A stretch of 49,304 nt of DNA from Maribellus sp. YY47 (lineage in GTDB: Bacteria > Bacteroidota > Bacteroidia > Bacteroidales > Prolixibacteraceae): positions 1 to 49,304 of the forward strand of contig NZ_JALGYW010000031.1 in assembly GCF_023111095.1 (NCBI RefSeq). Direction: 5' to 3'. How positions within the stretch are numbered: position 1 is the stretch's first letter; each line of letters begins with the position of its first letter. Positions 33,224-43,700 of the stretch are shown here, one piece after another. Made by a program: the position numbers and the translations under genes. Below the pieces are notes generated by a model. That model was not told the origin of the DNA and made no database searches. It saw nothing but the letters and a program-made list of their open reading frames with translations.

Positions 33224-34648
33224 ATGAAAAAGCTACTTATTGTCGTCATGGTGCTACTAACTGCCTGCCTGCAGCAACAAAACAGGAAAAACCTTTACGG
33301 CTTTTGGCAAGGACCGCATCCCGAAGACGATACCCGAAAATTTTATATCCGATTTTATGAAAACAACGATTCGCTTTCTGCACACGGCTATTGGACACAC
33401 CACGGTTTTTATGATTCGGCGTTTGATATCGATTCTGTTTATTTTTCGGAAAACGAAATTCACTTTTATGTACCGATGTGGGGATGTCACTACCTTGGTA
33501 AATTTACCGGCCAGTCTATTATCTCCGGAGGATTTTGTTGTCCGGGAGAACCCTTCGATAGTGTCAGCCTAACGAAAAACGACACCATTCGTTCTTTTCT
33601 TACAGATATCCTTCCCGGATCTCAAAATCCAGGGTTTCGATATACCTGGCAAGCGCCCCGGGCAACGAACGATAATCTGGAATGTACCACTCAACTTTCA
33701 CACGGCGAAATGTTGTTTGTTGATTCACTACTTTCCGAAATAGTTGAAGGAAAATATGGGAGAATCAACTCCATATTGCTGGCCAGAAACCATCAGCTTT
33801 TTTGTGAAGAATACTTTTGGGGCTATCAGGCAGAAGATCTTCATCCGCTGGAATCGGCGACAAAAAGTATCACTTCCTTGTTAATCGGCATAGCAATTGA
33901 TCAGGGGAAAATTAACGGAACAGAAGAAAAGATCGCCGATATCTTTCCGGAAATCAGGCATCAGCAAGCGGAAATTTTTCGCCAAATAACCTTGCAACAT
34001 TTGCTTACAATGACTTCCGGTTACGAATGCAAAGATGATGAACTCACACAAAACGACGACCGAATAAGTTTTTGCCTGAACCGAAAAATCATCCACGAAC
34101 CGGGCAAAGTCTTTCAATACGACGGAGGCAATACTGAAATTCTCGGAGCTGTTATCCACCGAAAGACGGGAATGTTTGCCGATGAATTCGCTTCGAAATA
34201 CTTGTTTACACCCTTGAATATTTCGTGTTACCAATGGTCAGACTACCGGCAAAACGGCTATCCGCTGATGTCGGGGGCTTTGCATTTGCGGCCGCGTGAT
34301 ATGTTAAAGATTGGAGAACTGGTCTTGAATAAAGGAAGGTGTAACGAACAACAGATCGTGAGCAAAGAATGGATTGATGCATCAGCCACCACCGCTGTAA
34401 AAACAGGTATCGACAATGACAACTACAGCTATTTGTGGTGGAACATTTCGCTGGAATCGAAAGAAAAAGAGTATCGCTGCATCTGGGCGAACGGCTGGGG
34501 AAGCCAGTTCATTTATATAATCCCCGACTTGAACGTTGTAATGGTTACCACGGGTCACAACTACGAACAAGACTCATGGGCGATCACCTCCGGATTGGGA
34601 AAATACATTTACCTTCTGGATGAAGATGCAACCGCAGCTTCCTTTTAG
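33224..34648 (+). CDS. Serine hydrolase, beta-lactamase class C family, with N-terminal extension (lipoprotein)
   Basis: 474 aa. Lipobox LLTAC (Cys15). Residues about 20-150 form a separate beta-rich domain (LYGFWQGPHPEDD...) of the kind fused to some Bacteroidota hydrolases. The catalytic domain (about 165-465) has the S-x-x-K motif at Ser211-Lys214 (SATK), the tyrosine motif in VFQYDGGN (about 294-301), and SYLWWNISLESK and WANGWGSQFIYIIPD near the end. It probably acts as an esterase or peptidase on D-amino-acid or ester substrates in the periplasm. True beta-lactamase activity is not implied. It is divergent from the PUL regulator but has no obvious functional link to it. Confidence 0.88.
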   Translation: MKKLLIVVMVLLTACLQQQNRKNLYGFWQGPHPEDDTRKFYIRFYENNDSLSAHGYWTHHGFYDSAFDIDSVYFSENEIHFYVPMWGCHYLGKFTGQSIISGGFCCPGEPFDSVSLTKNDTIRSFLTDILPGSQNPGFRYTWQAPRATNDNLECTTQLSHGEMLFVDSLLSEIVEGKYGRINSILLARNHQLFCEEYFWGYQAEDLHPLESATKSITSLLIGIAIDQGKINGTEEKIADIFPEIRHQQAEIFRQITLQHLLTMTSGYECKDDELTQNDDRISFCLNRKIIHEPGKVFQYDGGNTEILGAVIHRKTGMFADEFASKYLFTPLNISCYQWSDYRQNGYPLMSGALHLRPRDMLKIGELVLNKGRCNEQQIVSKEWIDASATTAVKTGIDNDNYSYLWWNISLESKEKEYRCIWANGWGSQFIYIIPDLNVVMVTTGHNYEQDSWAITSGLGKYIYLLDEDATAASF

Positions 34649-34652
34649 GCAA

Positions 34653-34686
34653 TAAAAAACCGGCCCTGGTAATCCAAAGCCGGCCT
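34653..34686 (-). terminator. Possible terminator between the serine hydrolase and efp genes
   Basis: CCGGC (34660-34664) pairs with GCCGG (34679-34683). On the minus strand it is followed by six T, fitting termination of efp. The stem is short, with a 14-base loop. Confidence 0.5.
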
Positions 34687-34707
34687 GTATATTGTATTTA
34701 CGGCGTA

Positions 34708-35277
34708 CTACTGTTTTACACGTTCACTGTATGAACGGTCGCTTGTATTTACGCGAATTACATCGCCTTCGTTGATAAACATCGGAACCATAACTTCAGC
34801 TCCTGTTTCAACAGTTGCAGGTTTCAAAGCGGTTGAACTGGCAGTGTTACCTTTTTCTCCTTCAATTGTACTTACAACTGTAAGTTCTACTTTTTCAGGC
34901 ATCTCCGCAGTTAACGGAACTTCCTCGTCTGCATGAAACTGAATCTCAATAACCTGTCCTTCTTTCATCAGGTCGTTGTTTTCCACCATCGAACCAGGAA
35001 TCGAGATTTGTTCGAACGTTTCATTATTCATCACGTTCAAGCCCATATCGTCGCGATACAGAAATTGGTACTGACGACGTTCCACACGAACATCTTCCAC
35101 TTTCACGCCCGAGTTAAAAGTATTTTCAATTACCCTTCCGGTTTTTACGTTTTTCAGTTTGGTACGAACAAAAGCCGGTCCTTTACCGGGTTTTACATGC
35201 AAGAATGATACAATTGTATAAATATCACCTTTGAATTTGAAACACAATCCGTTTCTAAAATCTGATGTAGAAGCCAT
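34708..35277 (-). CDS. efp: Translation elongation factor P
   Basis: 189 aa, standard length. Three OB-like domains: the KOW-like N-terminus ([40 protein letters not shown]), the central domain (YLYR-type [21 protein letters not shown]), and the C-terminal domain with the EF-P signature region [24 protein letters not shown]. The tip residue is Lys32 in the HVKPGKGPA loop, the position modified in many bacteria; modification genes are not in the window. It rescues ribosomes stalled at polyproline. A -7 element on the minus strand (TATTTTTG, 35310-35317) suggests an independent transcript. Confidence 0.97.
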   Translation of the reverse strand: MASTSDFRNGLCFKFKGDIYTIVSFLHVKPGKGPAFVRTKLKNVKTGRVIENTFNSGVKVEDVRVERRQYQFLYRDDMGLNVMNNETFEQISIPGSMVENNDLMKEGQVIEIQFHADEEVPLTAEMPEKVELTVVSTIEGEKGNTASSTALKPATVETGAEVMVPMFINEGDVIRVNTSDRSYSERVKQ

Positions 35278-35309
35278 ATCTAAAAGTTATCTTGTTTTTA
35301 AAAGTGCTG

Positions 35310-35317
35310 CAAAAATA
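35310..35317 (-). promoter_or_regulatory. -7 promoter element for efp
   Basis: CAAAAATA on plus reads TATTTTTG on minus, a full TAnnTTTG match 33 bases upstream of the efp ATG. Confidence 0.45.
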
Positions 35318-35377
35318 ATCAAATCAATTAAAAATCAACCCCTTCTGTTATTTTTGACAGATTTTTTATAAATTTTC

Positions 35378-36112
35378 CTAGCGGGTCTTTTGCTCCACAC
35401 CGTCTATTTCGTAGCTTTTTATTACTGCTTTCAGCGCTCCTACACGCATGTCAAACGTCACAAAAACGGGAACTTTCTTTTCTTTTGAAATATAGAATCG
35501 CACACCGTCAGCCCGTTTTAACACTTTGCCTTTTGCAACAGTCGGACTCAAAACGTAACACTTGATGGGACCAATATCTGTTTCCACGGTTTCCTCGCGC
35601 AAGTACTGCACCGAGATATCCGATACTTTATCGGCATTCAGCGTGGGGTATGTCACCCCATCGCCGGGATTCAGGCTGTCGAACGGCTGATTGTGCAGAA
35701 AATAAAACAATATCGAAATCATATCTACCAAATTAGGCGGAACCTTGCGCCAACCGCTTCGCTGACTGTAGATAGAATCAACGTCATGATAAAACAAGGT
35801 CTCGTTATAACGGGTATAATTGCCTTCCTTTACATTCCGAATGGTTTTTAGCGGAAGAAAAGTTTCTGCATCCACGGTAGTCTCGTAAATATCGTAAACG
35901 CCGTATAACTTTTCGGCCAGCCCGGTGGTTTGTCCCATCATGTAATAATGAAAAGCCGGCTTTCCATTGAAAACGGTGTCGCGAATAACCATTTCAGCTT
36001 CGCCCCCTTTTAAAAATCCAAATTTCAGGTTAAATCGAATGCGTTCTTCTTTGGCTTCCAAGGTTTGAAAGCTCCAAACGAGTAATAAAACTATCAGAAT
36101 ATTTTTTTTCAT
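35378..36112 (-). CDS. DUF3108 domain protein (exported)
   Basis: 244 aa with a signal peptide (1-20, ending LEAK). The rest is one beta-rich DUF3108 domain: RIRFNLKFGFLKGGEAEMVI at the start, LPLKTIRNVKEGNYTRYNETLFYHD in the middle and VRFYISKEKKVPVFVTFDMRVGALKAVI at the end. The family is periplasmic and of unknown function. Its ATG overlaps the tsaB stop by 4 bases, so it is the last member of the DUF2723-to-DUF3108 unit. The operon context does not point to a particular role. Confidence 0.85.
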   Translation of the reverse strand: MKKNILIVLLLVWSFQTLEAKEERIRFNLKFGFLKGGEAEMVIRDTVFNGKPAFHYYMMGQTTGLAEKLYGVYDIYETTVDAETFLPLKTIRNVKEGNYTRYNETLFYHDVDSIYSQRSGWRKVPPNLVDMISILFYFLHNQPFDSLNPGDGVTYPTLNADKVSDISVQYLREETVETDIGPIKCYVLSPTVAKGKVLKRADGVRFYISKEKKVPVFVTFDMRVGALKAVIKSYEIDGVEQKTR

Positions 36113-36819
36113 TTTAATACTTTGTTCTTGGGGATCGTTGCCACAAAATCCTTTAAATAAAAAGGTTCGAAATAGGCAACGTTTTCAAATTCCCGCTGGT
36201 TATACTTCTTTTCCGATAGTTTTTGCATAAATCGTGCCGATGTTTTTTCCGGCCCCTGAAATACCGCGTTGGGATGTGTTAACGTTTCCCTGCATTTTTC
36301 TGCTCCATTACCAAAAAACAGGATCTTGTTTTCAGCCAACAGGCTGGCAAACGAGTTGTCGTCGATAATTTCTGCCGTAACGGATTGAATCATTTCTCCG
36401 CTTTTATCAAAAATGGCGGTGTAAACTTCCATTCTGCGGGCGTCGATCATCGGACAAAACAACAGGTTTTCATTGCTTTCGACATAATAATCAGCAACAT
36501 TTTCTGCCACATAATGTCCCATTGCTTCAATCGATCCGACACCAATCATCGGAATATTCAATCCGTAGCACAAGCCTTTTGCTACCGAAACTCCGATACG
36601 CAGCCCGGTATACGAACCCGGACCTTTACTGACCGCAACCGCATCGAGCTCATTTTTATCGAAGCCGGCTGTTTCAAACAGTTCTTCGATATAAACCGTG
36701 AGTAACTGCGAATGGTTAAGACCTTTTGTATTCTCTTTCAGAAAAAGCGTTTCGCCGTCTTTTGTCAAGGCCACCGAACATACTTCGGTTGACGTTTCTA
36801 TATTTAATATTGTTGCCAT
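36109..36819 (-). CDS. tsaB: tRNA threonylcarbamoyladenosine biosynthesis protein TsaB
   Basis: 236 aa from the ATG at 36819, which starts the canonical MATILNIETSTEVCSVAL. The longer open frame to 36867 would overlap the upstream gene. The ASKHA-fold signature SKGPGSYTGLRIGVSVAKGLCYG and the following MIGVGSIEAMG are present. TsaB partners TsaD and TsaE in making the t6A modification at position 37 of ANN-decoding tRNAs. tsaD and tsaE are not in the window. It lies 34 bases after the carbamoyltransferase gene and overlaps the DUF3108 gene by 4 bases. Confidence 0.95.
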   Translation of the reverse strand: MATILNIETSTEVCSVALTKDGETLFLKENTKGLNHSQLLTVYIEELFETAGFDKNELDAVAVSKGPGSYTGLRIGVSVAKGLCYGLNIPMIGVGSIEAMGHYVAENVADYYVESNENLLFCPMIDARRMEVYTAIFDKSGEMIQSVTAEIIDDNSFASLLAENKILFFGNGAEKCRETLTHPNAVFQGPEKTSARFMQKLSEKKYNQREFENVAYFEPFYLKDFVATIPKNKVLK

Positions 36820-36853
36820 AAGATTATCAATAAACAAAGTTCTGCAAAAATAG

Positions 36854-38503
36854 TTAAAGCATAACAATCTTTCCGTTTAGAACGACGGCATCGAGCTTCA
36901 TGTTTCGGGCCGCCTGCAACGCATCCGCTTCGGTATGCACAATCGGCTCTCCTCCTGCATTAAAAGAAGTATTTATCAAGGCTTTAACATTACACTTATT
37001 ATCAAGCTGTGTCAATAAATCAAACATAAACCGATTTTGCTCCCGTTCGAAAATAGTTTGAAAGCGCGCCGTCCCGTCGGCATGAACAGCTCCGGCAATT
37101 TCTTTTGCTTTTTCAGGGAGCACTTCAAAATCGAGCAGCATGTATGTTGAGAGATGATCGATTTTTGATTTCCCGGTAAAATACCGGGTATTTTTTTCGA
37201 GCGCAATTGGCGCCAGCGGCCGGTACCATTCGCGTCCTTTTTTTTCCATACTCAGTTTTCCGGAAATTTCTTTTGAATCGGCAAGCGCCAAAATACTCCG
37301 GTTACCCAAAGCACGTGGCCCGGCTTCGCCAAAACCGTTACAAATACCCACTATTTTTTTCTGAATCAGTAATTCTGTTATCTGGGCGATGGTTTTTGGA
37401 TCATAATTAGCTGAATATTCTTCAATTCCCAAGTTGTTCAGGTAAACTGAATGGTTCTCCACTCTTCCATGTTTAATCCATTCGGCAAAAGCTGCAGCGC
37501 CCAATGCCAGACCAGAATCTTCGGTACACGGCGGAATAAATACTTCGCTGAATAACCCGCTTTTTACAATCTGCGTATTGGTTACGATATTCAGGGCCGA
37601 TCCTCCGGTATAATACAAATATTCAGCTCCGGTTTTGGCTTGTAACTCTTTCAATTTATTCAGAGTTGCCTGTTTAAAAACCTGTTGTAATGTTGCCGCC
37701 ACATCGCGGATAAAGGGATCGTTCTGGTTAAACGATTTCAGTTCAACTCCCCAGTCTTTTTGGGCCTGACGAAAGAAATCAGAAGTTTTTCCCCAAATGT
37801 CTTCAAAAAAATTATGCTGAATCAGCCATTCCTCCAATTCGGGGCGATAGTTTCCCCAACCTGCAAATCCCATAAATTTACCGGGAACCGAGTTTTGCTC
37901 CGCCAGCTTTGCTCCGATGATTGAAAACACCAGCGCATTGGCATTGTATAACGTTGAGTATGGTTTTAAATCCCAATGGTATTCGATCCATTCAATTTTT
38001 CCGTTTCGGAATACTGCTGCGGAAAAATTGCTTAAACTGGCCCCGCCATCAAAATGTACGAGCAGACTATTCTCCTTAAAATTCCCAAAAAACGGAAGAC
38101 ACGAAAATATATGCGCCAACTCGTGATTAAGCGCCCACGCTTCCTTTTCTTCGCCAAACCACCAGCATTTCCCTTTTTCCAAGGCGGTGGAAAGACGATC
38201 ATTCAGCGGAGCCTCGAAACGTACTTCTCCCGAAGGAGTAAGAAAAGTTCGTCCGACCACATTGTCAACAAAAACCAGGTCGTAGTCAGTTCCCAGCAAT
38301 TTCTGCTGTTTCAGAATGTCTTTTAAATGCAGATAAAGGGTATTGTCGCGCTTTCGCCTTGAGATACGTTCCTGCTGCAAAAACCGGATCACTTTCCCGT
38401 TTTGCATCAGCGCCAGATTGTGATCGTGCACATAAAACGGATGTTCATAGTCGAAACGATCCTGAATTCCGTAAACAGCTAATGTGGGCCGGTTCCTGTC
38501 CAT
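36854..38503 (-). CDS. Carbamoyltransferase, NodU/CmcH family
   Basis: 549 aa. The N-terminal ASKHA-like domain has a histidine motif in NHELAHIFSCLPF (about 127-139) and LLVHFDGGASLSNFSAAVF. YYTGGSALNIVTNTQI and FIPPCTEDSGLALGAAAFAEW follow. The C-terminal carbamoyltransferase domain carries GICNGFGEAGPRALGNRSILA, REWYRPLAPIAL and VKALINTSFNAGGEPIVHTEADAL. Family members transfer carbamoyl from carbamoyl phosphate to hydroxyl groups on sugars or antibiotics through a carbamoyl-adenylate. The acceptor here is unknown. It sits in a conserved-looking unit between DUF6427 (1-base overlap) and tsaB, not in a sugar or antibiotic cluster. Confidence 0.9.
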   Translation of the reverse strand: MDRNRPTLAVYGIQDRFDYEHPFYVHDHNLALMQNGKVIRFLQQERISRRKRDNTLYLHLKDILKQQKLLGTDYDLVFVDNVVGRTFLTPSGEVRFEAPLNDRLSTALEKGKCWWFGEEKEAWALNHELAHIFSCLPFFGNFKENSLLVHFDGGASLSNFSAAVFRNGKIEWIEYHWDLKPYSTLYNANALVFSIIGAKLAEQNSVPGKFMGFAGWGNYRPELEEWLIQHNFFEDIWGKTSDFFRQAQKDWGVELKSFNQNDPFIRDVAATLQQVFKQATLNKLKELQAKTGAEYLYYTGGSALNIVTNTQIVKSGLFSEVFIPPCTEDSGLALGAAAFAEWIKHGRVENHSVYLNNLGIEEYSANYDPKTIAQITELLIQKKIVGICNGFGEAGPRALGNRSILALADSKEISGKLSMEKKGREWYRPLAPIALEKNTRYFTGKSKIDHLSTYMLLDFEVLPEKAKEIAGAVHADGTARFQTIFEREQNRFMFDLLTQLDNKCNVKALINTSFNAGGEPIVHTEADALQAARNMKLDAVVLNGKIVML

Positions 38504-39489
38504 TAGCCAAAAATTTGAAGGGCAATAACGATTCCAAGTAACAATAGAAAAAAGAACTCACTCCAGAAACGGCTCTTCATAAAAACCAGGAAATTGGAAA
38601 TCAGATACGTTACCGGGATGGCTGTTAGAATAAGCATTTCGTGCGATGCAGCGGGAATGAGTACAAATCCTCCCAGCGAAAAAACAAAGACGAAAAAGAA
38701 TACCGTAAAATATTTTCGGGAACTTACTTTTTTGGTGTCGTATTGCTGTGCCATTACAATGCTTCCCAGCACCGTGAATACCACCAAAACTCCAAGATAA
38801 ACCTGAAGCGGAATATTAGTGCGGAAATGATTGACCGGCTCCATTATACTTTGCTGAAATATCTGCAGCAAGGAAATTAAACGGCCGGTGAAAAAGAAAT
38901 AGCTCCCAGCAAATATCAGTGGCAAAAGAAAGCCGATGATAATTAGCACAATTTCGCGCCAGCGGGTATCGCGGTTCAGCACCAGCAGCCCAACAATGAA
39001 AGCGGGTAAAAACACGACCATGTTGAAATAAAACAGCGAACCTACGCCCAGCAAAACCCCGACATCAAACGCAATGGTGTAGGCTTTTGATTGCTCAAAA
39101 ATTCCAAACAGCCGAAAGATGGCCACCAACAGAAAAATGGCTGCAAAATACACCGGCAGCAAGGTATGCAGCCCCGTAAAACCGCCAACAATGATGATAA
39201 ACAAAATGGCGGGCAGCCGCGTTCGTATGCGAATAAACTGGTAGCGGGCAATAATCATCTCGACCAAAAGCGCAAGAACCATTGTCAAAACCGCTGAAAG
39301 GACAACATTAAGCAATGGGCTTTGTTCCGTTAGTCTGAAAATGGGAGCAAACAACACATTATCAGCCTCGCCGGGCATAAAACCATAATTGTATGGAGAC
39401 AGAAATTTCTCGAACCAGAATGCCAAAACAGCAAACGGTATAAAAATCAGATTCCCTAAACTATTTGATTTTAATGTTTTTAAAAGCAT
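38503..39489 (-). CDS. DUF6427-like integral membrane protein
   Basis: 328 aa with about eight to ten predicted membrane helices spread over the whole length (for example VVLSAVLTMVLALLVEMII, VYFAAIFLLVAIFRLFGIF, IVLIIIGFLLPLIFAGSYFFF and FFLLLLGIVIALQIF). The opening LLKTLKSNSLGNLIFIPFAVLAFW and overall size fit the DUF6427 family of Bacteroidota, whose function is unknown. The gene begins 3 bases after purD ends and overlaps the carbamoyltransferase start by 1 base, so it is firmly in the operon. It may belong to an envelope pathway with the DUF2723 protein at the head of the unit. Confidence 0.75.
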   Translation of the reverse strand: MLLKTLKSNSLGNLIFIPFAVLAFWFEKFLSPYNYGFMPGEADNVLFAPIFRLTEQSPLLNVVLSAVLTMVLALLVEMIIARYQFIRIRTRLPAILFIIIVGGFTGLHTLLPVYFAAIFLLVAIFRLFGIFEQSKAYTIAFDVGVLLGVGSLFYFNMVVFLPAFIVGLLVLNRDTRWREIVLIIIGFLLPLIFAGSYFFFTGRLISLLQIFQQSIMEPVNHFRTNIPLQVYLGVLVVFTVLGSIVMAQQYDTKKVSSRKYFTVFFFVFVFSLGGFVLIPAASHEMLILTAIPVTYLISNFLVFMKSRFWSEFFFLLLLGIVIALQIFG

Positions 39490-39492
39490 GCA

Positions 39493-40761
39493 TTACAGAT
39501 CGAAGCCCAAATCTTTCCTGTAGTATTTACCGTCGTATTGTATTTTTTCTGCGTTTGCAAACGAAGCGGCCAAAGCATCTTTCATATCCGTTCCGTACGA
39601 ACTTACTGAAATAACTCTTCCTCCGGCTGTTACCACCTTATCTCCGTCCATTTTAGTGCCGGCATGAAATACGATGCTGTTTTCCACCTTTTCTTCGCCG
39701 GTTATTACTTTTCCACTTTCGTAGCTGCCTGGATATCCTCCCGAAACCAACATTACGGTAACCGCTGTACGATCGTCGAATTCAATTTCTTTACCGGCCA
39801 GCGTTCCGGTAGCCGCGCCTTCCAAAAGATCGACAAAATCTGATTTTACCCGAAGCATCACCGCTTCGGTTTCCGGATCGCCCATGCGAACATTGTATTC
39901 AATCACAAAAGGCTCTCCCTTCACGTTGATCAGTCCGAAAAAGATAAAACCGTTGTATTCAATATTGTCTTTTTGAAGTCCCGAAACCGTCGGCTGAATG
40001 ATCCGTTCTTCCACTTTTTTCATGAACACCTCGTCGGCAAACGGAACCGGAGTAATGGCTCCCATACCGCCGGTATTCAAGCCCGTATCGCCTTCTCCAA
40101 TACGTTTGTAGTCTTTTGCTTCGGGCAGAATTTTGTAATCCTTACCATCGGTGATCGTAAACACGGAAACTTCCACTCCGCTTAAAAACTCTTCGATTAC
40201 CACTTTGCTGCTGGCCTGACCAAACTGTCCGCCAAGCATTTCCTTTAATGATGCCTCAGCTTCTACCAGTGAATCGATAATCAAAACGCCTTTCCCGGCC
40301 GCCAATCCATCGGCTTTTAAAACATACGGCGCCTGCATCGTCTTCAGAAAATCAACTCCTTCGTTTATGTTATCTGAAGTAACCGTAAAATATTTGGCTG
40401 TTGGAATATTGTGGCGAGCCATAAATGCTTTGGCAAAATCCTTACTGCCTTCAAGCTCGGCACCGGCCTTTTTCGGGCCAACTACCTTAATATCTTTCAA
40501 CGCTTCGTCGGCAGCAAAAAAATCATGCAAGCCTTCCACCAACGGCACTTCCGGCCCCACCAACATCAGGTCGATGTTGTTTTCCAACACCGCTGTTTTT
40601 ATCTTTTCAAACTCGCTTACACCTATTGCCAGGTTGGTTCCCAATCCTTTTGTCCCGGCATTTCCGGGAGCAAAAAACAATTGGTCAACTTTATCGCTTT
40701 GTTTAATTTTCCATCCCAAAGCGTGTTCCCTTCCGCCCGAGCCAATAATCAATATCTTCAT
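39493..40761 (-). CDS. purD: Phosphoribosylamine-glycine ligase
   Basis: 422 aa, full length. The ATP-grasp enzyme joins glycine to 5-phosphoribosylamine, the second step of purine synthesis. Motifs are ILIIGSGGREHALGWKI at the start, LMLVGPEVPLVEGL, the ATP-grasp core APYVLKADGLAAGKGVLI and VVIEEFLSGVEVSVF, GDTGLNTGGMGAITPVPF, and the metal-binding VIEYNVRMGDPETEAVM. The ATG at 40761 is the true start. It is 25 bases after the DUF2723 stop and 3 bases before the DUF6427 gene. No other purine genes are nearby. Confidence 0.97.
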   Translation of the reverse strand: MKILIIGSGGREHALGWKIKQSDKVDQLFFAPGNAGTKGLGTNLAIGVSEFEKIKTAVLENNIDLMLVGPEVPLVEGLHDFFAADEALKDIKVVGPKKAGAELEGSKDFAKAFMARHNIPTAKYFTVTSDNINEGVDFLKTMQAPYVLKADGLAAGKGVLIIDSLVEAEASLKEMLGGQFGQASSKVVIEEFLSGVEVSVFTITDGKDYKILPEAKDYKRIGEGDTGLNTGGMGAITPVPFADEVFMKKVEERIIQPTVSGLQKDNIEYNGFIFFGLINVKGEPFVIEYNVRMGDPETEAVMLRVKSDFVDLLEGAATGTLAGKEIEFDDRTAVTVMLVSGGYPGSYESGKVITGEEKVENSIVFHAGTKMDGDKVVTAGGRVISVSSYGTDMKDALAASFANAEKIQYDGKYYRKDLGFDL

Positions 40762-40786
40762 CAAAAAAGTGTTTTATCTATTCGTT

Positions 40787-43700
40787 TTAACCGTTGCTGT
40801 ATTGCTTAAAATAAGCCTCAAAGCTGGCGCGTATTTTATCTGAAAGTTCAGTGTTTCCGGCAGTTCGCACTGCACGTTCCATTTTCTGAATATAGAACAG
40901 GTTTCGCTGAATTTCTTCGTTTACGCCTCCTGTCGAAAAATGTTCAGCAGAAAGTGAGAAGTAATAATTCAACTCGTCGTTCGAATTCGAGAAAGCTGTT
41001 TCAATCAATGCGATTCCCTTTTCTGTTGCACCTGCCTTGATATAATTCTCGGCCAGTTCGAGTGCAAAATATTCGTACGAAATAATATCGTTGGGGATCA
41101 GTTCCACACAGCGATCGATCACTGCAATCGCAGAATCGTTTTTATTTTCTTCAATTAAAGCAGCTGCCAGGCGATTGAAACTGTTCCGGATATTGGTCAT
41201 CATCCGGGCATTGTTTTCATCGATGTACACCTTCGGATCGTTCATGCCTCCCCACTTGAACTTATTCATCATATTGTCGTACATCCGGGTGGTTTCTACC
41301 CGTCCGAATTGCAATTGTTGTGGCGAGCTGGGTGTTTTTATCGGCACCAGACGATAAGCAAAACCTTCGGTCTGGAAATAATCATTCAGATTGAGGTATT
41401 TGTCCCGGCCTACCGTTATCGCCCAGTAAATAGGACGTTCCCAGTTATTATTCGCGATCAGATCAAGGATCATCATTTCATCTTTTGACAAGGCCGATTT
41501 ATTCGACAGGTCAATTACGATCTCATCTACGATTTTATCCGCATCTTCGGGAGCAACCACATTATTGCGTAACACCGCTTCCTTATCCACTTTAAAACGG
41601 ATTTCCTTTTTCGGAATGTAGGCGGCATCGCCCATTTGCTGAAGTTTGGTTGCCGGATTATCATCTGCAATCCAGTCTACCGCTTCTTTCAGGCCGATGT
41701 AGTCGCGTTTTATGCGCGGATTATCCAGCACATACACCATGTCGCGTGTGCCCAGACGGTATTGATTTTCGGTCATTGAAAAAGGTACCGGATCCGAATC
41801 GTAGGCTTTGTGTTTCATCTGGTTGATGTACCAGTCGGTTTGCAGGTAACTCAGGTTACAAACCCTCACATCCTGCCGCACACCTTCCACTTCCTGGTTG
41901 TACCACAAGGGGAAGGTATCGTTATCGCCGTTGGTAAAAATAATACCGTCTTTCTGGCAGGTATTCAGGTAATTTGCACCAAAATCGCGGGCAGTGTAGC
42001 GACCTGAACGATCGTGGTCGTCCCAGTTTTGAGCTCCCATAATACCGGGCACCAAAATCAGAGCGGCTAAACCGGCAATTCCGGCGCTCACCGTTTCCGG
42101 CAGGAATCGCTTTAATGCTTCGGTCAGCGAAAGAACGCCAAGTCCGATCCAGATGGCAAAAGCATAGAACGAACCCGCGTAGGCATAATCACGTTCACGC
42201 GGCTGATGCGGATACTGGTTGAGGTAAACCACAATGGCCAAACCTGTCATCACAAACAACAGGAACACCACCCACAAACCTTTCTGACCTTCTTTTCCTT
42301 TATTGTATTGAAATAAAATCCCCAGAATTCCGAGCAGCAAGGGCAGGAAGAAATAGGTATTCCGTGCTTTGTTATTGGCCAGGCGGGCCGGTAAATTATC
42401 CTGATCTCCCAACCGGGCTTCGTCGATAAACTTAATACCGCTTAACCAGTTGCCGTATAAGATTTCGCCATGTCCCTGAATATCGTTCTGACGGCCTACA
42501 AAATTCCACATAAAATAGCGCCAGTACATAAAATTAACCTGGTACGAAAAGAAGAAACGCAGGTTTTCGCCAAACGTTGGTTTGATAATGGTTTCGTTCT
42601 CTCCCCGCTCATTTTTAAAATTAATCCGCGTACCTTTTACCCGTCCCCACTGGATATAATCCTGCTCGTGCGACGGATCGTTTGAACTCCACATACGAGG
42701 GAAGAAAGTAGTGAAACGCTCATCGTAATTGGCGCTGTAGCGGTGATGAGTCACCACATATTTGCCGTCAATCTGTGAATATATCGGGCGACCTTCAGTA
42801 AAACGGTCACCGCTTTTCAACGGAGAATTGTAATATTGTCCACTAAACAACGGACGCTCGCCGTATTGTTCGCGGTTCAGGTAACTCAGCAACGAAAAAG
42901 TATCGTTCGGACTGTTTTGATCCATCGGCGGTTCGGCCGATGAACGAATAATAATAATGGCAAATGAAGAATAACCGATCAGTATCACCGCAACCGACAA
43001 CAACATGGTGTTTAAAATCGGTTTCTGTTTTTTGTAGGTAAAATAAATCCCGTAAGCAAAAGCCGCCACCAGCAGTACCACATAGAAAAGCACACCCGAG
43101 TGGAACGGTAATCCAAAAGAATTTACAAAGAGCAACTCAAACCACGAGCCGATGTTCACAACTCCGGGGATGATTCCGTACATGATCAGTCCGAGCAAAC
43201 CAACAGAAATGACCAGCGCCCAGAAAATTCCTTTTTTAGTTACTTCATATTTTTTGAAATAGTAAACAAACACAATGGCCGGAATTGCCAGCAGGTTCAA
43301 CAGGTGAACACCGATTGACAAGCCGATGATGTAGGAAATAAATACCAGCCAACGGTTGGCATGCGGCTCATCAGCTACATTTTCCCATTTCAGAATGGCC
43401 CAGAAAACAATGGCGGTTAACAGCGACGAACTCGCATAAACTTCGCCTTCCACTGCCGAAAACCAAAAGGTATCTGAAAACGTGTAAGCAAGCGCTCCCA
43501 CCAAACCACTGGCCACAATGGCAAGAGTTTGTCCGAAAGTAGCCTCACTTTCCCTGACAACAATTTTACGCGCCAGGTGGGTAATGGTCCAAAACAGGAA
43601 CATAATGGTAAAAGCACTGGCCAGCGCCGACATTATATTCACCAGCTTAGCTGCATTTTCAGGCCCGCCAAACAAGGTAAACATTCTGCCCACTATCATA

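Noticed and set aside
33224-34648. Antibiotic-resistance beta-lactamase
   Set aside because: Shares the S-x-x-K fold, but the extra N-terminal domain and lipobox point to a general serine hydrolase; no resistance role can be claimed.
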